Of a stretch of 64,000 nt of DNA, positions 52,360 through 60,081 are shown in pieces (the stretch's first letter is position 1; each line of letters begins with the position of its first letter). The stretch is from positions 62,001-126,000 of the forward strand of contig JAGCXQ010000011.1 in NCBI GenBank assembly GCA_017961235.1, in the 5' to 3' direction. The DNA comes from Clostridiales bacterium (GTDB lineage: Bacteria > Bacillota > Clostridia > Saccharofermentanales > Saccharofermentanaceae). The notes beneath the pieces were generated by a model, which was not told the DNA's origin, ran no database searches, and saw only the letters and a program-made list of their open reading frames with translations. The position numbers and the translations under genes were made by a program.

Positions 52360-53946
52360 TCAGCCGGCGTAGTGGAGTCCGAGGAATGCCTCCTCGACAG
52401 GAACACCATCGACCGTCCACGGATCCGCCTGCATTTTTATGGACCCGAGCACATAGGTGTCGGCATGTCTTGAGTAAACATTGGCGTAAAGAAGGTTTTC
52501 CGTGGGATCGTAAGAGAGGACCTGGAAGAGGGTTCTTGCAGAGACCTTCCAGTTATCATCGAGCGTTGCTCCGTTGTCATCGTACATGGTGAAGTGAAGG
52601 TCTTTATCAGTAATGAGATAATAATCCGAGGAGTAGAACAGTTCTCCCAGATGCTCCGGCTGACCGTTTTTGGTCAGATCGTAATAGGAATACATGTAAT
52701 TGGTTCCCAGATTTCCGAAGTACTTGCTCATCTTCACCCGCTGCGGGTCATAGGGGTGATCGTATTCTCCGGTTTCCCAATTGCCGGTAAATGTCCAGGT
52801 GCCGTTTTCGTATTTGTATCCTACTTCCTCGATGCCTTCATCGATACCGACCGACATAAAGATGTAGAAAGCATCCGGTGCTTTCATAAGATAGAAAGAA
52901 CCGTATTGCGGATAAAACTCGCCCCAGATGCCTTCTTTGACTTCGCATGTTTCGTCGCCGACATGGATAACAACAGAAGTGACGAGAATAGAGTCATTCG
53001 GATTATCAAACTTCGGCTCGAGAATGATATCCTCTGCCGCGCCGTCGCCGTCCATGTCCCACTTCAGCGTGCCATCGAGATCGAAGTCCACGAAGTACAT
53101 CTCCGGAGCATGACCGAAAAACTTGCTGTCAACGCCCTCTTCGATCTGGTCGAACGGGAGTTTCAGTTCCAAATAATCGTCGAAAAGATAAAGTCCGTCA
53201 TAGGTAAGCGCGAAGTCTCCGCTGCCGTTTTGGACACCAACTTTCATCCTAAGCAGGTTCTCGTCCGGGATATTATACTTCTGACCGAGGGAGGTGATCT
53301 TCTCGGAAAGGATATCGTCGTTCGTGACGATGTCTGAAAGCGAGATCTCTTCGCCTGTCTCGCTCCAGTAAGCCTGCGAGATACATCCGTCGTTATCGCT
53401 CGAGAGGTCAGAGGGAAGCTTGACGATGAAAGAGAAGATATATGAGTCGTCACGGAAGATAAACGTATCCGCATCGCACTGATCGTCGTAATACGTATCG
53501 GAATTATAGCCATTGGCCGCCCGCGCATCAAAACGCTCTGTGAGCCGGGTTTCAAGGTCAGTGTAGAAATCACCGACTTTCTTTTGAAGCTCCGGGAACC
53601 GGTCAGTAGTGAAGGTGATATAGTTCAGTTCATAGTTGATCGCACTGACAATCGGAGGATTGTCGTCGAGAAATTCCGCGCATCCGTGAGTCTTCCTGTC
53701 TATCCGTGAGTGCAGGTTTTCAGAGGGCTTGATTTCCGGCGTAGCGGAAGTCTCCGTAGTCGGATCTTCGGAAGACTCTGTCGTCGGATCAGACGAAGTT
53801 TCCGAAGGTTCGTCCGAACTCTCTTCGGTCTGCTCCTCCTTCGAAGATGTCGTTCTCTTTGTCCGCTTTGTCTCTTCGGATTTTGAGCAGCCGGAAATCG
53901 CTAAGATCATCGACATGGAAAGTAAAACTGCCAGTGCTTTTTTCAT
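52360..53946 (-). CDS. Secreted lipoprotein of unknown function
   Basis: The 528-residue protein has a lipoprotein signal with lipobox L-A-I-S-G-C (lipidated Cys20), a long Ser/Thr/Glu linker (about 21-80) and an extracellular domain. The latter contains D-L-D-G-T-L and D-M-D-G-D-G-A-A-E-D, calcium-binding-like loops as seen in dockerin or FG-GAP repeats, and a DUF3298-like region around residues 100-260. No enzyme motif is seen. AGGAGG precedes the start. It lies 63 bases after the hydrolase gene on the same strand, and the two are probably co-transcribed. A dispersed-motif copy (53934) encodes K-K-A-L in the signal peptide. Confidence 0.8.
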   Translation of the reverse strand: MKKALAVLLSMSMILAISGCSKSEETKRTKRTTSSKEEQTEESSDEPSETSSDPTTESSEDPTTETSATPEIKPSENLHSRIDRKTHGCAEFLDDNPPIVSAINYELNYITFTTDRFPELQKKVGDFYTDLETRLTERFDARAANGYNSDTYYDDQCDADTFIFRDDSYIFSFIVKLPSDLSSDNDGCISQAYWSETGEEISLSDIVTNDDILSEKITSLGQKYNIPDENLLRMKVGVQNGSGDFALTYDGLYLFDDYLELKLPFDQIEEGVDSKFFGHAPEMYFVDFDLDGTLKWDMDGDGAAEDIILEPKFDNPNDSILVTSVVIHVGDETCEVKEGIWGEFYPQYGSFYLMKAPDAFYIFMSVGIDEGIEEVGYKYENGTWTFTGNWETGEYDHPYDPQRVKMSKYFGNLGTNYMYSYYDLTKNGQPEHLGELFYSSDYYLITDKDLHFTMYDDNGATLDDNWKVSARTLFQVLSYDPTENLLYANVYSRHADTYVLGSIKMQADPWTVDGVPVEEAFLGLHYAG

Positions 53947-54009
53947 ACCTGAAACCTCCTGTAAAACCCCGTTTGTCCTCGATAGCTTCCCGATGTGAAG
54001 CAGAGTATT

Positions 54010-54960
54010 CTATTCTTTTTCCTTCGTATCTTCCTTGCCGAAATTGTCGTAGAGCCAGGAAGCATATCTCTGGAAGACGGCTTCGCGGCCGATCTCGTTG
54101 TGCGGTTCGTGACGCATGCCGTGGCGGATGTCGATCGTGACCTTGACCTGACCGGACTCGATCATTTTATCGTAGATCTCCTGCGGTCCCTCTCCGTAGT
54201 CACCGACAGGGTCCTCATCGCCGGAGATGATCAGTATCGGTTTATCCTTCGGGATCGATTCATACCACGAGTCGGCATTGCACTCCCGAAGCAGACGGAA
54301 AAGGTCGATATATCCGGAGTGCGTGAAAATAAATGTACAGAGCGGATCCGCCACATATTTCTTTACGACTTCCTCGTCATAAGAGATCCAGTCGGAAGAA
54401 GTTTTCGGCTTGCTGATCTTCTTGAGATACTGCTTATTAATGGTCCGGTTAAGCATATTCGCAGGACGCTTGTCTCCCCGGAACAGACGCTGGATCTTCG
54501 CAAGCAGTGTAAGCGGACGAAGAAGTTTATTTGACTTAGCGGTGCCCGAGAGGATCAGCCCTGCGCAGTCATTGCCATATCGGGCGTACCAGTTCCTCGC
54601 GATAAATGAACCCATTGAGTGGCCGAGCACGATGTATGGAATATCTTTATAGGTCTCTTTCATGACGCGGTGGAGTTTCTCAACGTCTTCGATCAGGTGC
54701 TCCCAGCCGTCTTCGCGTCCGAAATAGCCGTAGATGCCGCCTTCGCCGACGGTCCGTCCGTGTCCCATGTGATCTTCGCCGCAGACGATGTAACCCTTAT
54801 CTGTCAGGTATTCCGCGAGATTGGTGTACCGCTCCATGTATTCGCACATTCCGTGTACGATCTGGACGATTCCCCGGACCTGCGTCTCCGGAACCATTTT
54901 GAAATAGGTGATCAGGGTCTCACCATCGGACCCCATAAAAGTATCCTGTTGAAAAGACAT
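54010..54960 (-). CDS. Alpha/beta hydrolase, monoacylglycerol lipase-like
   Basis: The 316-residue protein is a serine hydrolase of the Hydrolase_4 family. It has I-V-Q-I-V-H-G-M-C-E-Y (oxyanion region), D-H-M-G-H-G-R-T, the nucleophile elbow G-H-S-M-G-S, a late acid D-E-D-P-V-G-D and the C-terminal catalytic H in G-M-R-H-E. That order fits monoacylglycerol lipases or lysophospholipases. There is no signal peptide. I take ATG 54960, with GGGAGG upstream; the frame runs to 55035 through the promoter region. A good -10 (TATAAT, 54991-54986, minus strand) lies just upstream, with a weak -35. Confidence 0.9.
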   Translation of the reverse strand: MSFQQDTFMGSDGETLITYFKMVPETQVRGIVQIVHGMCEYMERYTNLAEYLTDKGYIVCGEDHMGHGRTVGEGGIYGYFGREDGWEHLIEDVEKLHRVMKETYKDIPYIVLGHSMGSFIARNWYARYGNDCAGLILSGTAKSNKLLRPLTLLAKIQRLFRGDKRPANMLNRTINKQYLKKISKPKTSSDWISYDEEVVKKYVADPLCTFIFTHSGYIDLFRLLRECNADSWYESIPKDKPILIISGDEDPVGDYGEGPQEIYDKMIESGQVKVTIDIRHGMRHEPHNEIGREAVFQRYASWLYDNFGKEDTKEKE

Positions 54961-55043
54961 TTTTCCGTCCTCCCTTGCTATCCATATTATACAGTTAATG
55001 TGCGGTTTTATATAGAGGAGGTTGAAAGGTCGCATGAAAGTTC

Positions 55044-55072
55044 TTGACGGTCACGTGACCGCGTGATATGAT
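55044..55072 (+). promoter_or_regulatory. Promoter with a 14-bp palindromic operator in the spacer
   Basis: TTGACG (55044-55049) and TATGAT (55067-55072) are 17 bases apart. A perfect palindrome CGGTCACGTGACCG (55048-55061) fills the start of the spacer and touches the -35. It controls the DUF1836 regulator and probably the NfeD-flotillin genes behind it. Confidence 0.75.
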
Positions 55073-55089
55073 GTACATATTCCGGACGA

Positions 55090-55119
55090 TCGGAGCACTA
55101 TACATCACAGGTGCTCCGA
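55090..55119 (+). promoter_or_regulatory. Leader hairpin before the DUF1836 gene
   Basis: A perfect 9-bp stem (55090-55098 with 55111-55119) with a 12-base loop lies in the 5' leader, 35 bases before the start codon. No T run follows. Confidence 0.5.
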
Positions 55120-55154
55120 ACAGAAGGAGAATAACGGGAAAGGAGGCATCTTAG

Positions 55155-55679
55155 ATGAGTGAGTATCTTCCGGGAACCTTGATCAGTGTTTCAAAGGACC
55201 ACCTGAAGAATGTGGATCAGATCCTGGATCCGATGTTTCTGATGGAAGGCATGCAGCTCCGGCAGGTAACGGGGCTTCTGGGGATCGAGGCGCACACTGT
55301 GCAGAACTGGGTCAAGCGCGGTTTCGTAGAGTCACCGGTAAAGAAACTGTACAACAGAGATAAGTTTATCCGGCTTGCGATCCTGAACTACTTTAAAGAT
55401 GTCTTCTCGCTCGAAGGGATCATCTCCCTGCTAAAGATGGTGGATCAGGACAGCACCGTGTACAGTGCGTTTTGCAAACTCCTCTCGATGGCCCCGGTCG
55501 ATCCGGTCCGGTCGGAAACGAAGCTCAGTGACATCGTGACGAAGGTCGTCGATACACAGAACTTCGACTACGGGAAGACGAGCAAAGAACAGATCCGGCG
55601 GCTTTTGACGATACTTTATACGGCGCATCTTTCCATCGTTCTGAAGAAAGAAGCGGAGAGACTGTTAACAGAGATTTGA
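55155..55679 (+). CDS. DUF1836/MerR-like transcriptional regulator
   Basis: The 174-residue protein has a MerR-type winged helix (about residues 30-90): L-M-E-G-M-Q-L-R-Q-V-T-G-L-L-G-I-E-A-H-T-V-Q-N-W-V-K-R-G-F-V-E-S-P. This is the DUF1836 pattern found in Firmicutes, where W-V-K-R-G is characteristic. The C-terminal half is helical with no cysteine pair, so a metal sensor is unlikely. It leads the NfeD-flotillin unit and may bind the palindrome at 55048-55061, controlling itself and the operon. GGAGG lies before the ATG. Confidence 0.85.
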   Translation: MSEYLPGTLISVSKDHLKNVDQILDPMFLMEGMQLRQVTGLLGIEAHTVQNWVKRGFVESPVKKLYNRDKFIRLAILNYFKDVFSLEGIISLLKMVDQDSTVYSAFCKLLSMAPVDPVRSETKLSDIVTKVVDTQNFDYGKTSKEQIRRLLTILYTAHLSIVLKKEAERLLTEI

Positions 55680-55692
55680 AAGGAGAATGAAA

Positions 55693-56760
55693 ATGGATTT
55701 TCTTACGAATTGGTTTGAAGCACTGAATCTGCCGGAGCAGATCTTCGCGTGCATCGCCGTCGTGTTTACCGTACTGCTGATCTTCCAGTTTATTCTTCTT
55801 CTGATCGGCGCGGCATCCCACGCTGGTGATCTGGACGGACATGATGTCGGCGGTCACGGACATGACTTCGGTGATGGACATGACATGGATATGGGTCACG
55901 ATGTCGGACATGACTTCGGAGATGGCGGCCACGACTTTGGCCATGCGGGTCATGACTTCGGAGGACACGGTGATGTCGCCCATGACATCGGACATGATTT
56001 CGGACACGGCGACTTCGGCGGTGTCCACGGAGATGTCACAGGAGGCGCAGTACATGACGGGACAAGTGCTTTTGGCGCGGACGGATCAGATGGCGGAATC
56101 GAAGTAACACATGACGGTTCCTACGAGTACAGCCACGACATGGAAGCAGGATCCGGACACGTCGGAGCGATCGCACACGACTTCGCAGATGTGCAGGGCG
56201 GCGTGGTCGTCGATGTACACACCGGCGACATCTATCTGGCGGACGCGGCACCGCACGACCTCATGGTTCACGGTCCGGACGTAGGTATCCCGGATCAGGA
56301 TCTGCCGGACGGAAGAACGTATGTGGACCGCGCGGACAAAGTGCACGGCTCCGGATTCCGCCTCGTAACGATGCAGGGAATCATCGCATTCTTCTCCATC
56401 TTCGGATGGACCGGACTTCTTTTCATGAAGGGCGGACTCCCGGTATGGGCCGCAGCGATCCTGGCATTTATCTGCGGTTTCCTGGGGATGTTCCTTATGG
56501 GACTTGCGCTCTGGGGTATGCAGAAGATCCAGTCTGATGGTACACTGAATATAAAGTACGCGCTCGGCAAGACCGGTGAAGTGTATATCCCGATCCCGGG
56601 AAAGCGTGCACAGCCCGGTAAAGTCATGGTAGAGGTCCAGGACCAGCTTCAGGAATTCGAGGCGGTCACGGACGAAGAGGAAAAGATCCCCACCGGAACA
56701 CATGTGACGGTGATCGGAATTACAAAGGGTACAACACTGATTGTGACCAAACATAATTAA
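55693..56760 (+). CDS. NfeD-like protein with a His/Asp/Gly-rich segment
   Basis: The 355-residue protein has a membrane helix (about residues 17-40), a long middle region, two more helices (about 225-275) and a C-terminal OB fold (about 285-355; G-K-T-G-E-V-Y-I-P and G-T-H-V-T-V-I-G) typical of short NfeD proteins, which pair with flotillins. The middle region is unusual: from about 43 to 122 it is a low-complexity tract of G-H-D-[FVI]-G and G-H-D-M-D with 16 His and many Asp. Such tracts often bind Zn, Ni or Co. I chose ATG 55693 because AGGAG is seven bases upstream; 55687 is too close. The flotillin gene follows after 25 bases. Confidence 0.88.
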   Translation: MDFLTNWFEALNLPEQIFACIAVVFTVLLIFQFILLLIGAASHAGDLDGHDVGGHGHDFGDGHDMDMGHDVGHDFGDGGHDFGHAGHDFGGHGDVAHDIGHDFGHGDFGGVHGDVTGGAVHDGTSAFGADGSDGGIEVTHDGSYEYSHDMEAGSGHVGAIAHDFADVQGGVVVDVHTGDIYLADAAPHDLMVHGPDVGIPDQDLPDGRTYVDRADKVHGSGFRLVTMQGIIAFFSIFGWTGLLFMKGGLPVWAAAILAFICGFLGMFLMGLALWGMQKIQSDGTLNIKYALGKTGEVYIPIPGKRAQPGKVMVEVQDQLQEFEAVTDEEEKIPTGTHVTVIGITKGTTLIVTKHN

Positions 56761-56785
56761 CAAGAAGTAGTAGGAGGAAACGAAA

Positions 56786-58477
56786 ATGCCAATGAAATTA
56801 GTACAAGTATTGTTGGCTGCCATGCCATTTGAGCTGATCTGCTTACTCGTCGTCATCGCTCTTCTGGTATTCACGCTGTTCTTGATCTTTCTTTCAAGAT
56901 ACAGAAAATGCCCGTCTGACCGTATCATGGTCATCTATGGTAAGGTTGGTAAGAATGCGGACGGAACCGCGCGCTCATCGAAATGTATTCATGGTGGTGC
57001 TGCGTTTGTTTGGCCGATCATTCAGTCGTACCAGTACCTGGACCTGACGCCGATCTCGATCGCTGTTGACCTTCGTTCGGCACTGTCCCGTCAGAACATC
57101 CGTATCGACGTACCGTCTATTTTTACAGTCGGTATCTCCACAGAACCGGGTGTCATGCAGAACGCAGCTGAGCGTCTCCTGGGACTGAAGCTCTCGGAGA
57201 TCCAGGAACTCGCAAAGGACATCATCTTCGGTCAGCTTCGTCTCGTTATCGCAACGATGGACATCGAGGAGATCAACACCGACCGTGATAAGTTCCTCGA
57301 AGCAGTTTCCAGAAACGTGGAAACAGAGCTCAAGAAGATCGGTCTCCGACTGATCAACGTAAACGTAACGGATATTTCCGATGAGTCCGGCTACATCAGC
57401 GCTCTTGGTAAAGAGGCAGCTGCGAAGGCCATCAACGACGCGAAGAAGAACGTTGCTGAGAAGGAAAGAGACGGTTCTATCGGTGAGGCTCTCGCTCAGA
57501 AAGATCAGAGAATCCAGGTTGCATCCGCAAACTCCATGGCGATCCGTGGTGAGAACGATGCGAAGATCGAAGTTGCAAATTCCGAGGCTGTACGCCGTGA
57601 GAAAGCCGCTGAGGCGATGAGACTGGCGATCGCAGCCGAGAAGGTTCAGGCAGCTAAGGCGCTCGAAGAAGCGTATGCAGCTGAAAAAGAAGCTGAGCTT
57701 TCCCGTTCCGCCCGTGAAAAGGCGACCCTCGAAGCCGACGTTATCGTTAAGGCTGAGATCACAAAGAGAGAGATCGAGCTCGCTGCTGAGGCAGAGGCTG
57801 AAAAGATCAGAAGACAGGCAGCCGGTGAAGCTGACGCTATCTACGCGAAGATGGAAGCGCAGGCTCGTGGTATGCAGGAGATCCTTTCTAAGCAGGCTGC
57901 AGGTTTCGAGAAGATCGTTGCTGCTGCCGGCGGTGATGCAAAGAACGCGATGATGCTCATGCTCGCCGATAAGATGGAAGACCTCATGAAGATTCAGGTA
58001 GAAGCGATCCGCGACCTGAAGATCGACAAGGTAACTGTTTGGGATTCCGGCAACGGCACAGGCGCCGATGGCAAAAGCTCTACTGCTAACTTCATCTCCG
58101 GCCTCATGAAGAGTGTTCCGCCGATGAATGAGATCTTCGAGATGGCCGGCATGAACCTTCCGGAGTTCCTCGGCAAGAAGATGGACAAGCAGGAAGACGG
58201 CGCTGCAGCTGAGATCGTATCCGCATCGGATGCGAAGGAAGTATCTGCGAATGCAAAAGAAGTAGAAGCAGTGGAAACACCGAAGGTGGAAGAGGCTCCT
58301 AAGGCTGTAGATACCACAAAGGCTGCAAATGTTGCAAAGGCTGCTCCGGTAGCTGCTAATGCGGCTCCGGCACCGGCTGCTCCACAGGCTCCTGTTGCTC
58401 CGGCACAGGCTCCGGTTGTCGAAACTCAGGTTCCGATCTGGGAGAAGAACCCGCCGATGGACGATAATCAACAGTAA
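56786..58477 (+). CDS. Flotillin (SPFH-domain membrane scaffold)
   Basis: The 563-residue protein has an N-terminal membrane hairpin (about residues 14-37), an SPFH domain (about 45-230; M-V-I-Y-G-K-V-G, F-V-W-P-I-I-Q, L-S-E-I-Q-E-L-A-K-D-I) and a long coiled coil (about 210-390) of Ala/Glu/Lys repeats, as in FloT/YqiK. It forms lipid-domain scaffolds. The C-terminus is an Ala/Pro-rich disordered tail (about 480-563) ending in W-E-K-N-P-P-M-D-D-N. With NfeD it forms the usual pair. A TAGGAGG site precedes the ATG and a strong terminator follows. Confidence 0.94.
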   Translation: MPMKLVQVLLAAMPFELICLLVVIALLVFTLFLIFLSRYRKCPSDRIMVIYGKVGKNADGTARSSKCIHGGAAFVWPIIQSYQYLDLTPISIAVDLRSALSRQNIRIDVPSIFTVGISTEPGVMQNAAERLLGLKLSEIQELAKDIIFGQLRLVIATMDIEEINTDRDKFLEAVSRNVETELKKIGLRLINVNVTDISDESGYISALGKEAAAKAINDAKKNVAEKERDGSIGEALAQKDQRIQVASANSMAIRGENDAKIEVANSEAVRREKAAEAMRLAIAAEKVQAAKALEEAYAAEKEAELSRSAREKATLEADVIVKAEITKREIELAAEAEAEKIRRQAAGEADAIYAKMEAQARGMQEILSKQAAGFEKIVAAAGGDAKNAMMLMLADKMEDLMKIQVEAIRDLKIDKVTVWDSGNGTGADGKSSTANFISGLMKSVPPMNEIFEMAGMNLPEFLGKKMDKQEDGAAAEIVSASDAKEVSANAKEVEAVETPKVEEAPKAVDTTKAANVAKAAPVAANAAPAPAAPQAPVAPAQAPVVETQVPIWEKNPPMDDNQQ

Positions 58478-58499
58478 ACTGAAGTAAATCGATAATCAA

Positions 58500-58542
58500 A
58501 AGGAGCTCTAAGTGAGAAATCGCTTAGAGCTCCTTCTTTTTT
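58500..58542 (+). terminator. Terminator of the flotillin operon
   Basis: A 15-bp stem (58500-58514 with 58521-58535, one G-U pair) has a six-base loop and is followed by CTTTTTTA. Confidence 0.9.
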
Positions 58543-58544
58543 AT

Positions 58545-58790
58545 GTGAACATACCGATTATTCGCATATAGCTCACCTAATTGAAGAAAAAGGTGAGCAA
58601 ATAGGTGAATGGAGAGTGAAATCGGGGTGAACATACCGATTATTCGCATAAAGCTCACCTAATTGAAGAAAAAGGTGAGCAAATAGGTGACTGGAGGACG
58701 AAATCAGAGCAAACATACCGATTATTCGCATATAGCTCACCTAAATGAAGAAATAGGTGAGCATATAGGTGAGCATATAGGTGACTGACT
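58545..58790. repeat. Three 82-bp tandem repeats, each with an inverted repeat
   Basis: The 336-base gap between flotillin and the DUF2974 gene holds a terminator and three direct repeats beginning at 58545, 58627 and 58709, an exact 82-bp period. Each has ACATACCGATTATTCGCATA, then GCTCACCT and AGGTGAGC arms around a 12-base loop (58571-58578/58591-58598; 58653-58660/58673-58680; 58735-58742/58755-58762), then a further AGGTGA. Copies one and two are nearly identical to the middle and diverge at their ends; copy three has a local 12-bp duplication. No ORF or promoter is obvious. Confidence 0.9.
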
Positions 58791-58813
58791 GGGGAATGAC
58801 GTCCTGAATAATG

Positions 58814-59917
58814 TCACCCGCGTGCGCGGATCGACAGCAGTACCATGAGCTTCAGCGTCTCGATCAGGCGGCCTCTGGCTTTTGCATCAACGGCGCGCGT
58901 GGCCTCAAGGATGCGCGACATCTTGGTTGCCCAGCTTGAACCCGGGCGGAAGATGTTGCCGGCACCGGACGAACTGGCGATATGGTAGAGCATCTCGGTG
59001 AAGCTCTCGCGTTCTTCGTATGACTGGTCAGCGAGCCATGAGTTGACGGCGACGATCCTGTTCTTGGCATTAATGTCCCAACCGGGTTCGTAGTCGAAGT
59101 CCTCCTCGCCGACTTCCCATGTAAAAGGACTGTGCTGCTTCAGCCAGACGGCTTTGTTCTTGATGAAGCGGGTACCGGGAGCGCTCTGAAGAAGCATCCC
59201 GACGAAAGATGCAGAAGGTACGAGGTGGTGCACCAGATCTCCGATCTTCTTGTATTCTTCGGTCTCGTGAAGGTTGAAGGAGAATCCCGGGCCGTCGAAG
59301 GAATAGACACCGAGGATCCTTGACTTCATGGCATCCGAACAGCTCGTTGCGGAGTAGATGGAGAGGTTGCCGCCTTTGGAATGACCGCCGATATAGAACT
59401 TTACATGCGGAGGGAGTTCACGCGAGAGAGAACTGACATACCGTCCGGCTTCTTCCTGCGCCGGAACCGGGTACTGGTAGGATAGCTGGAAGTCTTCCTT
59501 CCAGCCGATCAGCGTGCCGTCAGTCCCGCGGAATGCAATATAGCAGACATCGCCTGGAAGATGGAAGCACATCGCAGCGAACTGGATCTGTTCCTTGTCA
59601 TTTGTCCGCGCGCACAGGTGCGATACGGAAACGTCCTTGTACCGCGTGCTTTCCCGCAGGATATCGATCATCTTGAGGTTGTTCGGCGTGTCCGCCGCAT
59701 ACTGACCGAAAAGAGGCATCTCTGTGGATGCAGGCATCTCCGAAAAGAGCATGGAATCAGAGATCTTGTATGGCCACTCCGGCGTCCAGATATTGTGAAG
59801 CGGGTACTCCCACTGAAAATATGTCGCCTCCGCGAAGACGAGCGCATCTATATGATTGAAAGGAAACTCGTCAAATGTACGCGTTTCCTTCTTCGCGTAA
59901 TCTAATATCGTTGCCAT
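58814..59917 (-). CDS. DUF2974 (Mbeg1-like) lipase-family protein
   Basis: The 367-residue protein is an alpha/beta hydrolase of the DUF2974/Mbeg1 family, related to class 3 lipases. It has Y-I-A-F-R-G-T-D-G-T-L-I-G-W-K-E-D-F (oxyanion region), the nucleophile motif G-G-H-S-K-G-G-N (about residue 190) and F-D-G-P-G-F. The catalytic Asp and His are probably in the region after V-P-S-A-S-F-V-G-M, which reads like D-x-x-H in relatives but I cannot place it. No signal peptide. The ATG at 59917 has GAGGG upstream. A pair of dispersed motifs lies just before it. Confidence 0.88.
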   Translation of the reverse strand: MATILDYAKKETRTFDEFPFNHIDALVFAEATYFQWEYPLHNIWTPEWPYKISDSMLFSEMPASTEMPLFGQYAADTPNNLKMIDILRESTRYKDVSVSHLCARTNDKEQIQFAAMCFHLPGDVCYIAFRGTDGTLIGWKEDFQLSYQYPVPAQEEAGRYVSSLSRELPPHVKFYIGGHSKGGNLSIYSATSCSDAMKSRILGVYSFDGPGFSFNLHETEEYKKIGDLVHHLVPSASFVGMLLQSAPGTRFIKNKAVWLKQHSPFTWEVGEEDFDYEPGWDINAKNRIVAVNSWLADQSYEERESFTEMLYHIASSSGAGNIFRPGSSWATKMSRILEATRAVDAKARGRLIETLKLMVLLSIRARG

Positions 59918-59929
59918 TTTATCCCTCTG

Positions 59930-59956
59930 CAAAAGCACTTGTCCCCGTGCTTTTTG
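59930..59956. repeat. Inverted pair of the dispersed motif upstream of the DUF2974 gene
   Basis: AAAAGCAC (59931-59938) and GTGCTTTT (59947-59954) face each other across an eight-base spacer TTGTCCCC, giving an 8-bp stem. It lies 13 bases before the DUF2974 start, in its leader or promoter. The 3' half is followed by more T. Confidence 0.85.
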
Positions 59957-60081
59957 TTTTCTTGTTTCCGTATTCTATTTTATCACGTGTTCCGCAGTGA
60001 GAGTAGGATGGGAGGAATAGAAATCCGTCTGTAAATCGAGTAGAATAAGAAAAAAGAAGAGAAGAAAGGAATACGCGATCC

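Noticed and set aside
58545..58790. The 82-bp tandem repeats as a CRISPR array
   Set aside because: There are only three units, the sequence between conserved stretches is itself conserved rather than unique, and no cas gene is near.
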